A DNA stretch of 64,000 nt, taken from contig NZ_CP043661.1 of NCBI RefSeq assembly GCF_014217565.1, forward strand, positions 2,790,001 through 2,854,000, given 5' to 3'. The notes beneath the pieces were generated by a model. That model saw only the letters and a list, made by a program, of their open reading frames with translations, did not search any database and was not told the DNA's origin. Source of the stretch: Kribbella qitaiheensis. Lineage in GTDB: Bacteria; Actinomycetota; Actinomycetes; Propionibacteriales; Kribbellaceae. Positions 16,830-25,449 of the stretch are shown here, piece by piece. The position numbers and the translations under genes were made by a program. Numbering within the stretch: the first letter of the stretch is position 1; each line of letters opens with the position of its first letter.

Positions 16830-17500
16830 CCGAGACCGACGACGGTGTGATCCGGGTGTTCCTGGTGGACGACCAGGAACTCGTGCGGGCGGGGTTCACG
16901 ATGCTGGTGGACTCCCAGCCCGACATGCGGGTCGTCGGTCAGGCCGGTGACGGCGGTGAGGCGCTGGAGAAGCTCCAGGTGACCGCGAGCGACGTCGTAC
17001 TGATGGATGTCCGGATGCCCCGGCTGGACGGCGTCGAGGCGACCCGGCAACTACAGTCGTTGCCGACGGCCCCCAGAGTGATCGTGCTGACGACGTTCGA
17101 CCTGGACGAGTACGCGTTCGCGGCGATCAAGGCGGGCGCGGCCGGTTTCCTGCTGAAGAACACCCCGCCGGCGGATCTGCTGTCGGCGATCCGGCAGGTG
17201 CACTCCGGCGACGCGGTGGTCTCACCCAGTACTACGCGGCGCCTGCTCGAGCACTTCGCCGGCGCACTCCCGGACGAGGAGACCGAGCGCCCCGACCTGG
17301 ACGTGCTCACCGCTCGCGAGCGCGAGGTGCTGGTCGAGGTCGCCCGCGGTTTGTCGAACACCGAGATCGCCACGCTGTTCACGTTGTCCGAGGCAACGGT
17401 CAAGACCCACATCGGCCGCATCCTGGCCAAGACCGGCCTGCGCGACCGGGTCGCCCTGGTCGTCCTCGGCTACGAAACCGGCCTGGTCAAAGCGAACTAG
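16826..17500 (+). CDS. LuxR/NarL-family response regulator
   Basis: A 224-residue response regulator. Receiver domain: IRVFLVDDQELVRAGF, phosphoacceptor Asp in VVLMDVRMPRLDGVEA, and the Lys of AGFLLKNTPPADL. The C-terminal GerE helix-turn-helix reads LTAREREVLVEVARGLSNTE with SEATVKTHIGRILAKTGLRD. Starts GTG 16826, overlapping the kinase stop, so it is coupled to the kinase. The ABC exporter genes follow 250 bases downstream on the same strand and are its most likely target. Confidence 0.95.
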   Translation: MTETDDGVIRVFLVDDQELVRAGFTMLVDSQPDMRVVGQAGDGGEALEKLQVTASDVVLMDVRMPRLDGVEATRQLQSLPTAPRVIVLTTFDLDEYAFAAIKAGAAGFLLKNTPPADLLSAIRQVHSGDAVVSPSTTRRLLEHFAGALPDEETERPDLDVLTAREREVLVEVARGLSNTEIATLFTLSEATVKTHIGRILAKTGLRDRVALVVLGYETGLVKAN

Positions 17501-17608
17501 TGCCCGAGTTCGAAGTTGTTTGACAGTGGGCGGTGCCCAGGTGCGTGCATCGGGGGTGCTTGCCTGGGCGCCGGTCCACGTCAAAGAACTTCGGACTCGG
17601 GGCACTAG
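17497..17608. repeat. 112-base imperfect palindrome, MITE-like
   Basis: The ends CTAGTGCCCGAGTTCGAAGT and the complement of ACTTCGGACTCGGGGCACTAG match almost base for base, and the middle is also nearly self-complementary (GTGGGCGGTGCCCAGGTG versus CGCCCAGGC...). It begins at the last codon of the response regulator and ends 139 bases before the ABC gene. CTAG ends are compatible with the target preference of IS5-type elements. It may also act as a terminator for the two-component operon. Confidence 0.7.
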
Positions 17609-17624
17609 GACTACGTCGAAGCGT

Positions 17625-17650
17625 CGGCGTACGACTCAGGTCGTACGGCG
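17625..17650. promoter_or_regulatory. Inverted repeat upstream of the ABC exporter
   Basis: CGGCGTACGAC and GTCGTACGGCG are separated by four bases and pair with one mismatch. They lie about 100 bases before the ATP-binding gene, in the interval where its promoter must be. A regulator operator, perhaps for the adjacent response regulator, is possible; a small RNA hairpin is the alternative. Confidence 0.4.
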
Positions 17651-17746
17651 ATTGCAGTCCCTGGTCCGAGGCTTCGCGGGCCGCTGATCACTAACTTCTA
17701 GGAGCGTGGGCGAGGACGGCTCGCCCCCAGCGCTTCGAGGAGAACG

Positions 17747-18526
17747 ATGAGCATCCAGACCGGCGAGTTGCCGCTCGGCCGTTTGCCGCAGAACACAGCG
17801 GACCGTACGGCGATCCGGGCGCACGAGTTGCGCAAGGTGTACGGCTCCGGCGATACCGCGGTCGCCGCGCTCGACGGGGTGTCGGTCGACTTCGGCGTCG
17901 GCCGGTTCACCGCGATCATGGGCCCGTCGGGCTCCGGCAAGTCGACCCTGATGCACTGCCTGGCCGGCCTGGACACTCCGACCGATGGCCAGGTGCTGCT
18001 CGGCGAGACCGAGTTGACCCAGCTGCCGGACGCCGAGCTGACCCGGATCCGCCGGGACCGGATCGGCTTCGTCTTCCAGTCCTTCAACCTGCTGCCGATG
18101 TTGTCGGCCAAGGACAACATCCTGCTCCCACTCGAACTGGGTGGCCGCAAGCCCGACCAGCAGTGGATGAGCACGCTGATCGACGTACTCGGTCTGGCGG
18201 ACCGGCTCACCCACCGCCCGTCCGAGCTGTCGGGCGGTCAGCAGCAGCGGGTCGCCGTGGCCCGTGCGTTGGTCAGCCGGCCCGAGGTGGTCTTCGCCGA
18301 CGAGCCGACCGGCAACCTGGACTCGCGTTCCGGCGCCGAGGTGCTGGGCTTCCTGCGGCGGTCCGTGCGTGAGTTCGGTCAAACCGTGGTGATGGTGACG
18401 CACGACCCGCTGGCGGCGTCGTACGCCGACCGCGTGGTGATGCTTGCCGACGGCAAGCTTGCCGGCGAGCTGCTGGATCCGACCCCGGAGTCCGTGCTCG
18501 GCGCGCTGCGGCAGCTGGGGGCCTGA
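17747..18526 (+). CDS. ABC transporter ATP-binding protein (MacB/LolD type)
   Basis: A 259-residue nucleotide-binding subunit that drives an FtsX-type permease. Walker A GPSGSGKST, Q-loop FVFQSFNLLPMLSA, signature LSGGQQQRVAVARAL, Walker B VVFADEPTGNLD and H-loop VTHD are present. A GAGGAG site precedes the ATG. Two bases separate it from the permease gene. Such pairs export peptides or lipids or confer bacitracin-like resistance; the cargo is unknown. Confidence 0.95.
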   Translation: MSIQTGELPLGRLPQNTADRTAIRAHELRKVYGSGDTAVAALDGVSVDFGVGRFTAIMGPSGSGKSTLMHCLAGLDTPTDGQVLLGETELTQLPDAELTRIRRDRIGFVFQSFNLLPMLSAKDNILLPLELGGRKPDQQWMSTLIDVLGLADRLTHRPSELSGGQQQRVAVARALVSRPEVVFADEPTGNLDSRSGAEVLGFLRRSVREFGQTVVMVTHDPLAASYADRVVMLADGKLAGELLDPTPESVLGALRQLGA

Positions 18527-18528
18527 CC

Positions 18529-20994
18529 GTGCGACGTTCGATCCTCTCCTCCCTGCGCGCCCACCTGGGCCGCCTGATCGCCGCCTGTCTGGCGATCGTG
18601 CTGGGTGTCGGCTTCGGCGCACTGGCAATGACCGCGCACGCGTCTGCCTCGCACGGCATCGACGCGACCATCGGCAAGCAGCTTGCCGGTGTCGACGCGG
18701 TGGTGACGCCGCAGAACGACAGCGTCGGTCCGCAGGATGTGGCCGCGGTACGCAAGCTGCCGCAGGCCGACTCTGTGGTCGGCACCACCTCGGCGTACAT
18801 GCGAGTCATTTGGACCGGCAAGGTCCGGCCCGACTCGCTCGGCGTAGATGCCCGCTACGACACCTCGCAGATCGCCGGGCCCAGCACGATCGCGGGCCGG
18901 CTGCCTGACAGCACGCTCGAGATCGCCTTGCCGGCGAAGCTCGCCGAGAAGAACAAGGTCACGCTCGGCTCGAAGCTGAGGCTGACCACCTACAACGACA
19001 AGGCCTTCACCGTCACCGTCGTCGGTCTGCTCGACGACTCGGCAGCGGTCGGCACCGCGAATGCGGTCGGTACCGCCCAGACTGTGAAGGTCTTCGAACC
19101 AGAGGGCTACATCAGCGAGATCCGGGTCTCCGCCATGCCGGGCGTCTCCCAGGACGAGCTGGCCGCGGCCGTTACCGGTGCCGTCAGCAACAAACTGCGG
19201 GTCTACACCGGCAAGGCCTACGTCGACCACGAGGTGGAGAGCTTCACGCACGGGATCGACGTCCTCGGCGGGGTGTTCGGGATGTTCGCCGTGATCGCGT
19301 TGTTCGTCGCCTGCCTGGTGATCGGCAACACCTTCACGATCGTGATCGCCCAGCGGACAAGGGAGATGGCGCTCCTGCGTTGCGTCGGTGCCTCCCGTCG
19401 CCAGGTGTTCTCGTCGGTCCTCGCCGAGGCCTCTGTGGTCGGCCTGGTCGCCTCGGCCATCGGTGTGGTGTTCGGCGTCGCGCTGTCGGCGCTCGGACTC
19501 GCGCTGACGCGTGAGTTCGACTGGGGTATCCCGAAAATCGACCTGCACCTCAGCCTGGCCTCGGTGTTCCTGCCACTGCTGCTCGGCACGATCGCCACGA
19601 TCCTGGCAGCCGTCGTACCGGCTCGGCGGGCGACTCGGGTCGCTCCGCTGGCCGCGCTTCGGCCGGACGCCGCTCCGGTGGCCGCGTCCAAGGCCGGCGT
19701 TGTGCGGCTGATTCTCGGCTTCCTGCTGATCGCCGGTGGCGGTGCCCTGCTGGCCGTCAGCGCGAGTTCGCATCAGGTGATCGTCGGTGTCGGCGGTGGC
19801 GTGGTCTCGTTCGTGGGTCTCCTCGCGATCGGCTCGTTGGTGGTGCCCGCGCTGGTCAGGTTGCTGGGCGCGCTCCCGGCGCGGGGCGGAGGGGTCCCCG
19901 CCCGGATCGCGGTGGGCAACGCCGTACGGAACCCGAAGCGGACCGCGGCGACCACGTCGGCCCTGCTGATCGGCGTCACCCTGATCAGCCTGACCTGCGT
20001 CGGGATCGCCTCGGTCCGGAAGACGTTCGACGTCACGATGGACGACCAGTACCCGGTCGACGTGATGGTGATGACCTACAACGAGAAGATGCCCGCGACC
20101 GGGCAGCAGCAGTTGCACGACATCAAGGGCATCACCCAGGTCGTCCCGATCCGGACCGTGACCATGAAGGCCGGCGAGAACGAGGTCAGCGTCACCGGGG
20201 TCGACCCGGTCACGGGGGCCTCGGTGATCCACAACGCGGATCTGGTCACCAAGCTGAAGACGCCCGGTACGGCGCTGCTGGACTACAGCTCGATGCAGAT
20301 GCTCCATCTGGAGGACGGAGCCAACCTGACCTTGATCTCCGGCAAGCAGCAGCTGACGTTGAAGGCGTACGTGGCGACCGGGCTGGATCCGGTCACGATC
20401 AGCCTGCCGGACCTGGAGAAGATCGCTCCCAAGGCAGGTGTCACGGGGTACTGGCTAGCTTCCGATCCGAAGGCGGACGGGTCCGATGTGATCGACGCGG
20501 TCCAGGAGTCGCTGCCGACAGTGAAGGACCTGTCCGTCAGCGGCGGGCTGGCCGAGCGTACGTCGTACACGAAGATCTTCGACGTACTGCTGATCGTCGG
20601 GATCGGCCTGCTCGGCGTCTCGGTGCTGATCGCGCTGGTCGGTGTCGGCAACACCCTGAGCCTGTCGGTGCTCGAACGGACCCGGGAGAACGCTCTGCTG
20701 CGGGCGTTGGGTCTGACCAGGCGGCAACTGCGGGGCATGCTCGCGATCGAGTCGTTGCTGATGGCGCTAGTCGCGGCAGGGCTCGGGATAGGGCTCGGCC
20801 TGCTCTACGGCTGGACCGGCACGATGGCACTGATGGGTGGCCAGACCGCGTCCGGCGATGTCCAGTACGCGTTGCCGGTCGGGTTGCTCGTCACGATCGC
20901 CCTGGTCGCGGCCGTGGCAGGCCTGCTCGCCTCGGTGCTGCCCGCACGGCGCGCCGCGAAGGTCGCTCCGGCCGGCGCTCTCGCCACCGAGTGA
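18529..20994 (+). CDS. ABC transporter permease, duplicated FtsX/MacB type
   Basis: An 821-residue membrane protein with an N-terminal helix, a large extracytoplasmic domain, then two FtsX cores (about residues 240-370 and 690-815) separated by a second extracytoplasmic domain. The FtsX sequences are visible: GMFAVIALFVACLVIGNTF with REMALLRCVGASRRQV, and GIGLLGVSVLIALVGVGNTL with RENALLRALGLTRRQL. Starts GTG two bases after the ATPase gene, with which it forms the complex. Followed by a strong bidirectional terminator. Confidence 0.93.
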   Translation: MRRSILSSLRAHLGRLIAACLAIVLGVGFGALAMTAHASASHGIDATIGKQLAGVDAVVTPQNDSVGPQDVAAVRKLPQADSVVGTTSAYMRVIWTGKVRPDSLGVDARYDTSQIAGPSTIAGRLPDSTLEIALPAKLAEKNKVTLGSKLRLTTYNDKAFTVTVVGLLDDSAAVGTANAVGTAQTVKVFEPEGYISEIRVSAMPGVSQDELAAAVTGAVSNKLRVYTGKAYVDHEVESFTHGIDVLGGVFGMFAVIALFVACLVIGNTFTIVIAQRTREMALLRCVGASRRQVFSSVLAEASVVGLVASAIGVVFGVALSALGLALTREFDWGIPKIDLHLSLASVFLPLLLGTIATILAAVVPARRATRVAPLAALRPDAAPVAASKAGVVRLILGFLLIAGGGALLAVSASSHQVIVGVGGGVVSFVGLLAIGSLVVPALVRLLGALPARGGGVPARIAVGNAVRNPKRTAATTSALLIGVTLISLTCVGIASVRKTFDVTMDDQYPVDVMVMTYNEKMPATGQQQLHDIKGITQVVPIRTVTMKAGENEVSVTGVDPVTGASVIHNADLVTKLKTPGTALLDYSSMQMLHLEDGANLTLISGKQQLTLKAYVATGLDPVTISLPDLEKIAPKAGVTGYWLASDPKADGSDVIDAVQESLPTVKDLSVSGGLAERTSYTKIFDVLLIVGIGLLGVSVLIALVGVGNTLSLSVLERTRENALLRALGLTRRQLRGMLAIESLLMALVAAGLGIGLGLLYGWTGTMALMGGQTASGDVQYALPVGLLVTIALVAAVAGLLASVLPARRAAKVAPAGALATE

Positions 20995-20998
20995 GCCG

Positions 20999-21037
20999 GA
21001 CCGGTCCGGGAATCTCTGGGGGATTCCCGGACCGGTC
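20999..21037. terminator. Bidirectional intrinsic terminator
   Basis: A perfect 16-base stem, GACCGGTCCGGGAATC with GATTCCCGGACCGGTC, around a seven-base loop, extended by weaker pairing of GAGTGAG/CTCACTC outside. It sits between the convergent ends of the permease gene and the VOC-family gene and serves both. Confidence 0.85.
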
Positions 21038-21041
21038 TCAC

Positions 21042-21395
21042 TCAGACGATCTCGATGCGGTTGCCGTGACCGTCGGCGGTGTGGAATCGCCGGCGGCCCG
21101 GGATCGTCTCGTTGTCCCACTTCACCGGGTAGCCGAGTCCGGTCAGTTTCTCGGCCAGGCCATCGAGGTCATCGACGGCCAATGCGGGATGCGCCTTCTC
21201 GGCCGGCCGGAAGTCCGCCTCGACACCGACGTGGACCTCCGCCGTACCGTCCTTGAACCAGCAGCCGCCTCTGGCCGCGAGCAACGGCGGCTTCTCCAGC
21301 TCAGCCATCCCGAGCGCGTCGCGATAGAAGGCCCGCGCGACCTCCTCGCCACCGGCTGGGCAGGACACCTGCACGTGATCAAGCCTCATCGTCAC
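21042..21395 (-). CDS. VOC/glyoxalase-family protein
   Basis: A 117-residue vicinal-oxygen-chelate protein: LDHVQVSCPAGGEEVARAFY at the start, ALAVDDLDGLAEKLTGLGY in the middle and FHTADGHGNRIEIV at the end, the two beta-alpha-beta-beta-beta units of the fold. The His of LDHVQV and Glu of RIEIV are the usual metal ligands. Substrate unknown. Its start overlaps the tam stop by four bases, so it is translated with tam. Confidence 0.88.
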   Translation of the reverse strand: MTMRLDHVQVSCPAGGEEVARAFYRDALGMAELEKPPLLAARGGCWFKDGTAEVHVGVEADFRPAEKAHPALAVDDLDGLAEKLTGLGYPVKWDNETIPGRRRFHTADGHGNRIEIV

Positions 21396-22186
21396 CCCTT
21401 CTTCTGCGCTACGGCGAAGATCCGGCGGAACGGCAACACGGTCCCGTAAGAACGACGCGGGTACGCCGCCGCCAGCCGAGCGCCGTACTCGGTCTCGAAG
21501 TCGGCCCGCAGGTCATCGGGCAAGGACTGCAGAACCGGCCGGGCGCCGGTGCCCTTCACCCACTCCAGCACCGCGTTCTCCCCCGGCAGGATGTGGTTGT
21601 ACGTCGTCTCCCACGCATCGACGACGCAGCCTTCGGCAGTGAGAGCTTCGATGTACTGCGCTGGGCCCGGCGCGTCCGCCCGTTGCGACTTGTCCGCGGC
21701 GTACTGCGCGTAGGGCTCGGTCCCGGCCAGTTCGCGCAGGATCGAGTGCGAGGGCGCGTTGCCGTTGCCCGGAATCTGGATCGCGAGCCAGCCACCCGGT
21801 CGCAGCGCGCGAACGAACCCAGGTAGCAGGTCCAGCTGCTCCGGGATCCATTGCAGCGTGGCGTTGGTGACGATGACGTCCACCGGCGGCGTCGATTCGC
21901 CGGGCCACTCACGGACATCGCCGACCGTGAAGCTGAGCCGGTCGGTGGCATACGACTGGGCCGCGTCGATCATCGCGGTCGAGCTGTCGATGCCCTGGAT
22001 CGAGGCGGTCGGCCAGCGATCGAGCAGGGTCGCGGTGAAGTTCCCGGGACCACAACCCAGGTCGACGACCACCTTCACTTCGTCGGGCGAGACCTGGATC
22101 CGGTCGACCAGATCGGCGAACGGGCGGCCGCGTTCGTCGGCGTACTTGCCGTACTGCGTGGGGTTCCAGATGGGTGAGGTCCGCAT
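21392..22186 (-). CDS. tam: Trans-aconitate 2-methyltransferase
   Basis: SAM-dependent methyltransferase (264 aa) that methyl-esterifies trans-aconitate, a spontaneous isomer of cis-aconitate that inhibits aconitase. The family signature WNPTQYGKYADERGRPFADL is followed by SAM motif I VVVDLGCGPGNFT, GIDSSTAMIDAA, and NATLQWIPEQ. It is divergent from a MarR regulator, the same layout as the Streptomyces tam/tamR pair, with operator palindromes between them, so it should be derepressed by trans-aconitate or citrate. Confidence 0.95.
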   Translation of the reverse strand: MRTSPIWNPTQYGKYADERGRPFADLVDRIQVSPDEVKVVVDLGCGPGNFTATLLDRWPTASIQGIDSSTAMIDAAQSYATDRLSFTVGDVREWPGESTPPVDVIVTNATLQWIPEQLDLLPGFVRALRPGGWLAIQIPGNGNAPSHSILRELAGTEPYAQYAADKSQRADAPGPAQYIEALTAEGCVVDAWETTYNHILPGENAVLEWVKGTGARPVLQSLPDDLRADFETEYGARLAAAYPRRSYGTVLPFRRIFAVAQKKG

Positions 22187-22210
22187 TCGTCGCGCCCTTC
22201 CTGAGAGATC

Positions 22211-22272
22211 TCTTGACGTCGAGATACTTTACGCCTGCGAGTTGTCTTGATGTCAAGAGTCTTGATGACATA
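22211..22272. promoter_or_regulatory. TamR-type MarR operators
   Basis: Two near-palindromes, TCTTGACGTCGAGA (22211-22224) and TCTTGATGTCAAGA (22245-22258), and a third partial site TCTTGATGACATA starting at 22260 fill the divergent tam/tamR gap. They fit the TCTTGA-n2-TCAAGA pattern expected for a MarR dimer and overlap where both promoters must be. Confidence 0.8.
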
Positions 22273-22282
22273 CTCTCGAACT

Positions 22283-22780
22283 ATGAGAGACGAGGTCGAC
22301 CGGCTGATCGAGGCCTGGCGCCGGGAACGGCCGGACCTCGACGTGGCACCGATGGAGGTGCTGTCGCGAGTCAGCAGGCTGGCGCGGCATCTGGATCGTG
22401 CCCGCAGCCACGCGTTCGAGACGCACGGCCTGGAGTCATGGGAGTTCGACGTACTCGCCGCGCTTCGCCGGGCCGGCAAGCCGTACCAGCTCTCCCCCGG
22501 CCGGTTGCTCAAGGAAACCCTGGTGACGTCCGGCACGATGACGAACCGGGTGGATCGGCTGACCGCACGTGGCCTGGTCGAGCGACTACCCGACCCAGGC
22601 GACCGCCGCGGTGTGCTCGTCCAGCTCACCGACGCCGGGCGGGACTCCGTCGATGCGGCGATGGCGGACCTGCTCGCGCACGAGCGCACCCTGCTCGGCG
22701 CGATCAGCGAGCGCGACCAGCAGAAGATCGCCCGCGTACTGCGCGAGTTGGTCGGCCCGTTCGACCAGGAAAGCCACTGA
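22283..22780 (+). CDS. tamR: MarR-family regulator, TamR-like
   Basis: A 165-residue winged-helix regulator: dimer helix RDEVDRLIEAWRRERPDLDV, SPGRLLKETLVTSGTMTNRV recognition region, and the wing RGLVERLPDPGDRRGVLVQL. The long N-terminal helix before the MarR core is characteristic of the urate/trans-aconitate responsive subgroup. Its ATG (22283) follows the operator array; upstream in-frame starts would overlap the operators. Being divergent from tam is the basis for the TamR call. Confidence 0.85.
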   Translation: MRDEVDRLIEAWRRERPDLDVAPMEVLSRVSRLARHLDRARSHAFETHGLESWEFDVLAALRRAGKPYQLSPGRLLKETLVTSGTMTNRVDRLTARGLVERLPDPGDRRGVLVQLTDAGRDSVDAAMADLLAHERTLLGAISERDQQKIARVLRELVGPFDQESH

Positions 22781-23234
22781 AAGACTTTTCCGGCGCCGAG
22801 TTCGTGATGACCACCCCGCGCCCGCGAGGCTTTCCGAGTTCGGCCGGAATTCGGTCGGAATAATCTGAAAAGACCGCGCGTCACTTAATGCCGCTACCGG
22901 TCGTTGCTAGTTGCAACGAGATCGTGAGATTGCTGTAGCCCACGACTATCGACACTGAGTCATCGGTCCAACTAGTGTCCTCACTGTCGGTACCTGACCG
23001 ACTACAAAACGTTCACATCACGGTGACTTCGGCGGCAAGAGGTGGTCCGCCGAAGCCCGCCGATGGTGTCCGGGACTCGGGGCTCGGACAACGTCGGCGG
23101 GCACGGGGCCCGCTCACCCTTGGGATGCGGCATACCCTCCTGATCACAGGGGATGGGAGGGTGTGCCGCTACTCCCGTGGCCGGAGACGACGGCCCGAAG
23201 ATTTGATCATGTATACGTTCTTCGGAATGCGGGA
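22781..23234. other. 454-base intergenic region rich in stem-loops
   Basis: No gene is supported. Three successive perfect or near-perfect hairpins occur in the second half: TTCGGCGG/CCGCCGAA (23028-23054), GCCCGCCGA/TCGGCGGGC (23055-23102) and GCGGCATACCCTCC/GGGAGGGTGTGCCGC (23127-23169). The last could end the ABC-F transcript from the reverse strand. The dense structure could also be a small RNA; I match it to no known family. Confidence 0.5.
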
Positions 23235-25055
23235 CTATTCAGCCCGTTCCGCCGCTTCGAACCATGCGGTTTCCAGCTCGGCGCGTTCTTCGGCCAGCTT
23301 GCGCAGTTCGGTGTCCAGCTCGGCGAGCCGTTCGTAGTTGCTCGCATTCGTGGCCAACTGGCCGTGCAGCTTGGCCTCGGACCCGATCAGTTTCTGCAAC
23401 TGCCGCTCGATCCGGTTCAGTTCCTTCTTCGCCGCCCGGGAGGCGGCCGCGTCGACCGGCTGCTCAGCGGTCTGTACCGCGACCGGCGACGCCTCCGTCG
23501 CCGCGGCAGCGGCCGGCTCGGCGACGACGCGGCGGGGCGTAGTACCGGCTTCCAGTTGCTCGAGGTACTGGTCGACGCCGCGGGGCAGGTGCCGGATCTG
23601 GCCGTCGCCCATGATCGCGTAGACCATGTCGCTGACCCGCTCGAGGAAGTACCGGTCGTGGGTGACGATCACGACCACGCCCGGCCAGCTGTCGAGGAAG
23701 TCCTCCAGCACCGTCAGCGTCTCGACGTCCAGGTCGTTGGTCGGCTCGTCGAGGATCAGCACGTTCGGCTCGTCCAGCAGGATCCGGAGCAGCTGCAACC
23801 TGCGCCGCTCACCACCCGACAGGTCGCTGATCCTGGTGGTCAGCTTGTCGCCCGTGAATCCGAACCGCTCCAGCAGCTGAGACGAGGTCATCTCGCCGCC
23901 GCGGCCGGCCAGCGCCGCCGTACGCCGGATGTCGCTGATGTGCGTCAGCACCGTCACCGAGCCGTCGAGATCCTCCAGCGTCTGGGACAGGTTGGCGACC
24001 CGGACGGTCTTGCCCTGCTTCACCAGGCCCGCGTCGGGCGCGAGCCGGCCGGTCAGCACGTTGAGGAAGGTCGTCTTGCCGGCACCGTTCGGGCCGAGCA
24101 GGCCGATCCGGTCGGCCGGGCCGAGGCGGAAGGTGACGTGGTTCAGCATCACCCGGTCACCGAAGCGCAGGGTGACGTCCTCGGCGTCGAAGACGTCCTT
24201 GCCGAGCCGGGAGGTGGCCAGTTTGGCCAGCGCGAGCTTGTCGCGGGGGGCCGGCTCGTTCTCGATCAGCGCGTTCGCCGCGTCGATCCGGAACTTCGGC
24301 TTCGCCGTCCGGGCCGGTGCGCCGCGGCGCAGCCAGGCAAGCTCTTTCTTCATCAGGTTCTGCCGCTTGCCCTCGACCACCTGCTCGTTGCGGGAGCGCT
24401 CGGCCTTGGCCAGCACGTAGGCGGCGTAACCGCCCTCGTACGAGCTGACCTTGCCGCCCTGCACCTCCCAGGTCTCGGTGCAGACCTCGTCGAGGAACCA
24501 CCGGTCGTGGGTCACCACGATCAGCGCGCCGGCCCGGTCCACCACGTGCTGGGCGAGCCAGTTGACCGCCTCGATGTCGAGGTGGTTGGTCGGCTCGTCG
24601 AGGATCAGCAGGTCGACCTCGGTGAGCAGCAGATGCGCCAGTGAAGCCCGGCGGCGCTCACCACCACTCAGTGTGCCGACCTTGGCCTCGTGGTCGATGC
24701 CGCCGAGCAGGTGCTCCATCACGGACCGTGCCCGCGGGTCGGCGGCCCAGGTGTAGGTCTCGACATCGCCGCCGAGCACCGCCTGGATCACCGTCGCGTC
24801 CGGGTCGAGGTCGTCGGTCTGGCCCAGGTACCCCAGGCGGAGGTCGCGGTTCTGCGTCACCCGGCCCGTGTCGGCCTCCTCGCGGCGGGCGAGCAGCCGC
24901 AGGAGGGTCGACTTGCCGTCGCCGTTGCGCCCCACCACGCCGATGCGCTCACCCCGGCCTACGCCGAGACTGACCCCGTCCAGCAGGGTGCGGGTACCGA
25001 AGCCCTTCGAAACGGCTTCCAGATTGACCAGATTAGGTGCGGGAGTGGCTGCCAT
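23235..25055 (-). CDS. ABC-F family ATPase (Uup-like)
   Basis: A 606-residue protein with two ABC ATPase domains and no membrane segments, so it is a ribosome-associated ABC-F factor and not a transporter. Walker A GRNGDGKST and GPNGAGKTT, two LSGGERRR signatures, and Walker B LLILDEPTNHLD and VLILDEPTNDLD are intact. A C-terminal charged coiled coil (about residues 540-606, KKELNRIERQLQKLIGSEAK) is the Uup hallmark. Roles in the family range from ribosome rescue to antibiotic resistance. A 394-base structured leader separates it from the ribosomal protection gene upstream on the same strand. Confidence 0.92.
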   Translation of the reverse strand: MAATPAPNLVNLEAVSKGFGTRTLLDGVSLGVGRGERIGVVGRNGDGKSTLLRLLARREEADTGRVTQNRDLRLGYLGQTDDLDPDATVIQAVLGGDVETYTWAADPRARSVMEHLLGGIDHEAKVGTLSGGERRRASLAHLLLTEVDLLILDEPTNHLDIEAVNWLAQHVVDRAGALIVVTHDRWFLDEVCTETWEVQGGKVSSYEGGYAAYVLAKAERSRNEQVVEGKRQNLMKKELAWLRRGAPARTAKPKFRIDAANALIENEPAPRDKLALAKLATSRLGKDVFDAEDVTLRFGDRVMLNHVTFRLGPADRIGLLGPNGAGKTTFLNVLTGRLAPDAGLVKQGKTVRVANLSQTLEDLDGSVTVLTHISDIRRTAALAGRGGEMTSSQLLERFGFTGDKLTTRISDLSGGERRRLQLLRILLDEPNVLILDEPTNDLDVETLTVLEDFLDSWPGVVVIVTHDRYFLERVSDMVYAIMGDGQIRHLPRGVDQYLEQLEAGTTPRRVVAEPAAAAATEASPVAVQTAEQPVDAAASRAAKKELNRIERQLQKLIGSEAKLHGQLATNASNYERLAELDTELRKLAEERAELETAWFEAAERAE

Positions 25056-25449
25056 GTCCCCAACAGCCTAGTTGCTGGAGCAGCGGGTACCCCACGCAGG
25101 CTCCTGCTGCTCCCCGGTACCACCCTCTGGTTGACGTGAGCGCGCCAGGCTGCGGACCGCCAGCCCATCAGTACTCCGACCGTAGGCCTTCAATCTGCAC
25201 CCCGCCCGCCGGCGTGAGCGTGGCAGCGCCCGCTGCTCGGCGGTACTGATGGCGTGGCGGTCCGCCTTCAACGCGAGACACCGGCGACGGCCCCGCCGGG
25301 CCGAACACAGCGAGAGAATTTGGTGGGCCCCTGGTGCCTGTCCGGTCGGGAGTACACGGCCGGACGGCCACCTGAACACCAGGGAACCCGAGGGGGATCC
25401 CATCATGAGATGGGATCCCACGCAATGGCTAACGCAATCGGTGTGGAGT
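25056..25449 (-). promoter_or_regulatory. Structured leader between the ribosomal protection gene and ABC-F gene
   Basis: No gene is convincing here. Read on the reverse strand toward the ABC-F start it offers three stem-loops: GGGATCCCATC/GATGGGATCCC with a four-base loop (25394-25419), a large one with 23-base arms GCGGACCGCCA-CCATCAGTAC (25152-25265, two mismatches), and GGAGCAGC/GCTGCTCC (25077-25113) directly before the gene. Antibiotic-inducible ABC-F genes are often controlled by leader attenuation, which this could be; the large palindrome might alternatively be a mobile repeat. Confidence 0.45.

Noticed and set aside
18379..20307. A 642-codon open frame on the reverse strand within the ABC/FtsX genes
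   Set aside because: It is a mirror of the high-GC third positions of the FtsX permease, with Arg/Asp/His-rich unstructured translation and no family motif; the forward gene has clear FtsX cores.
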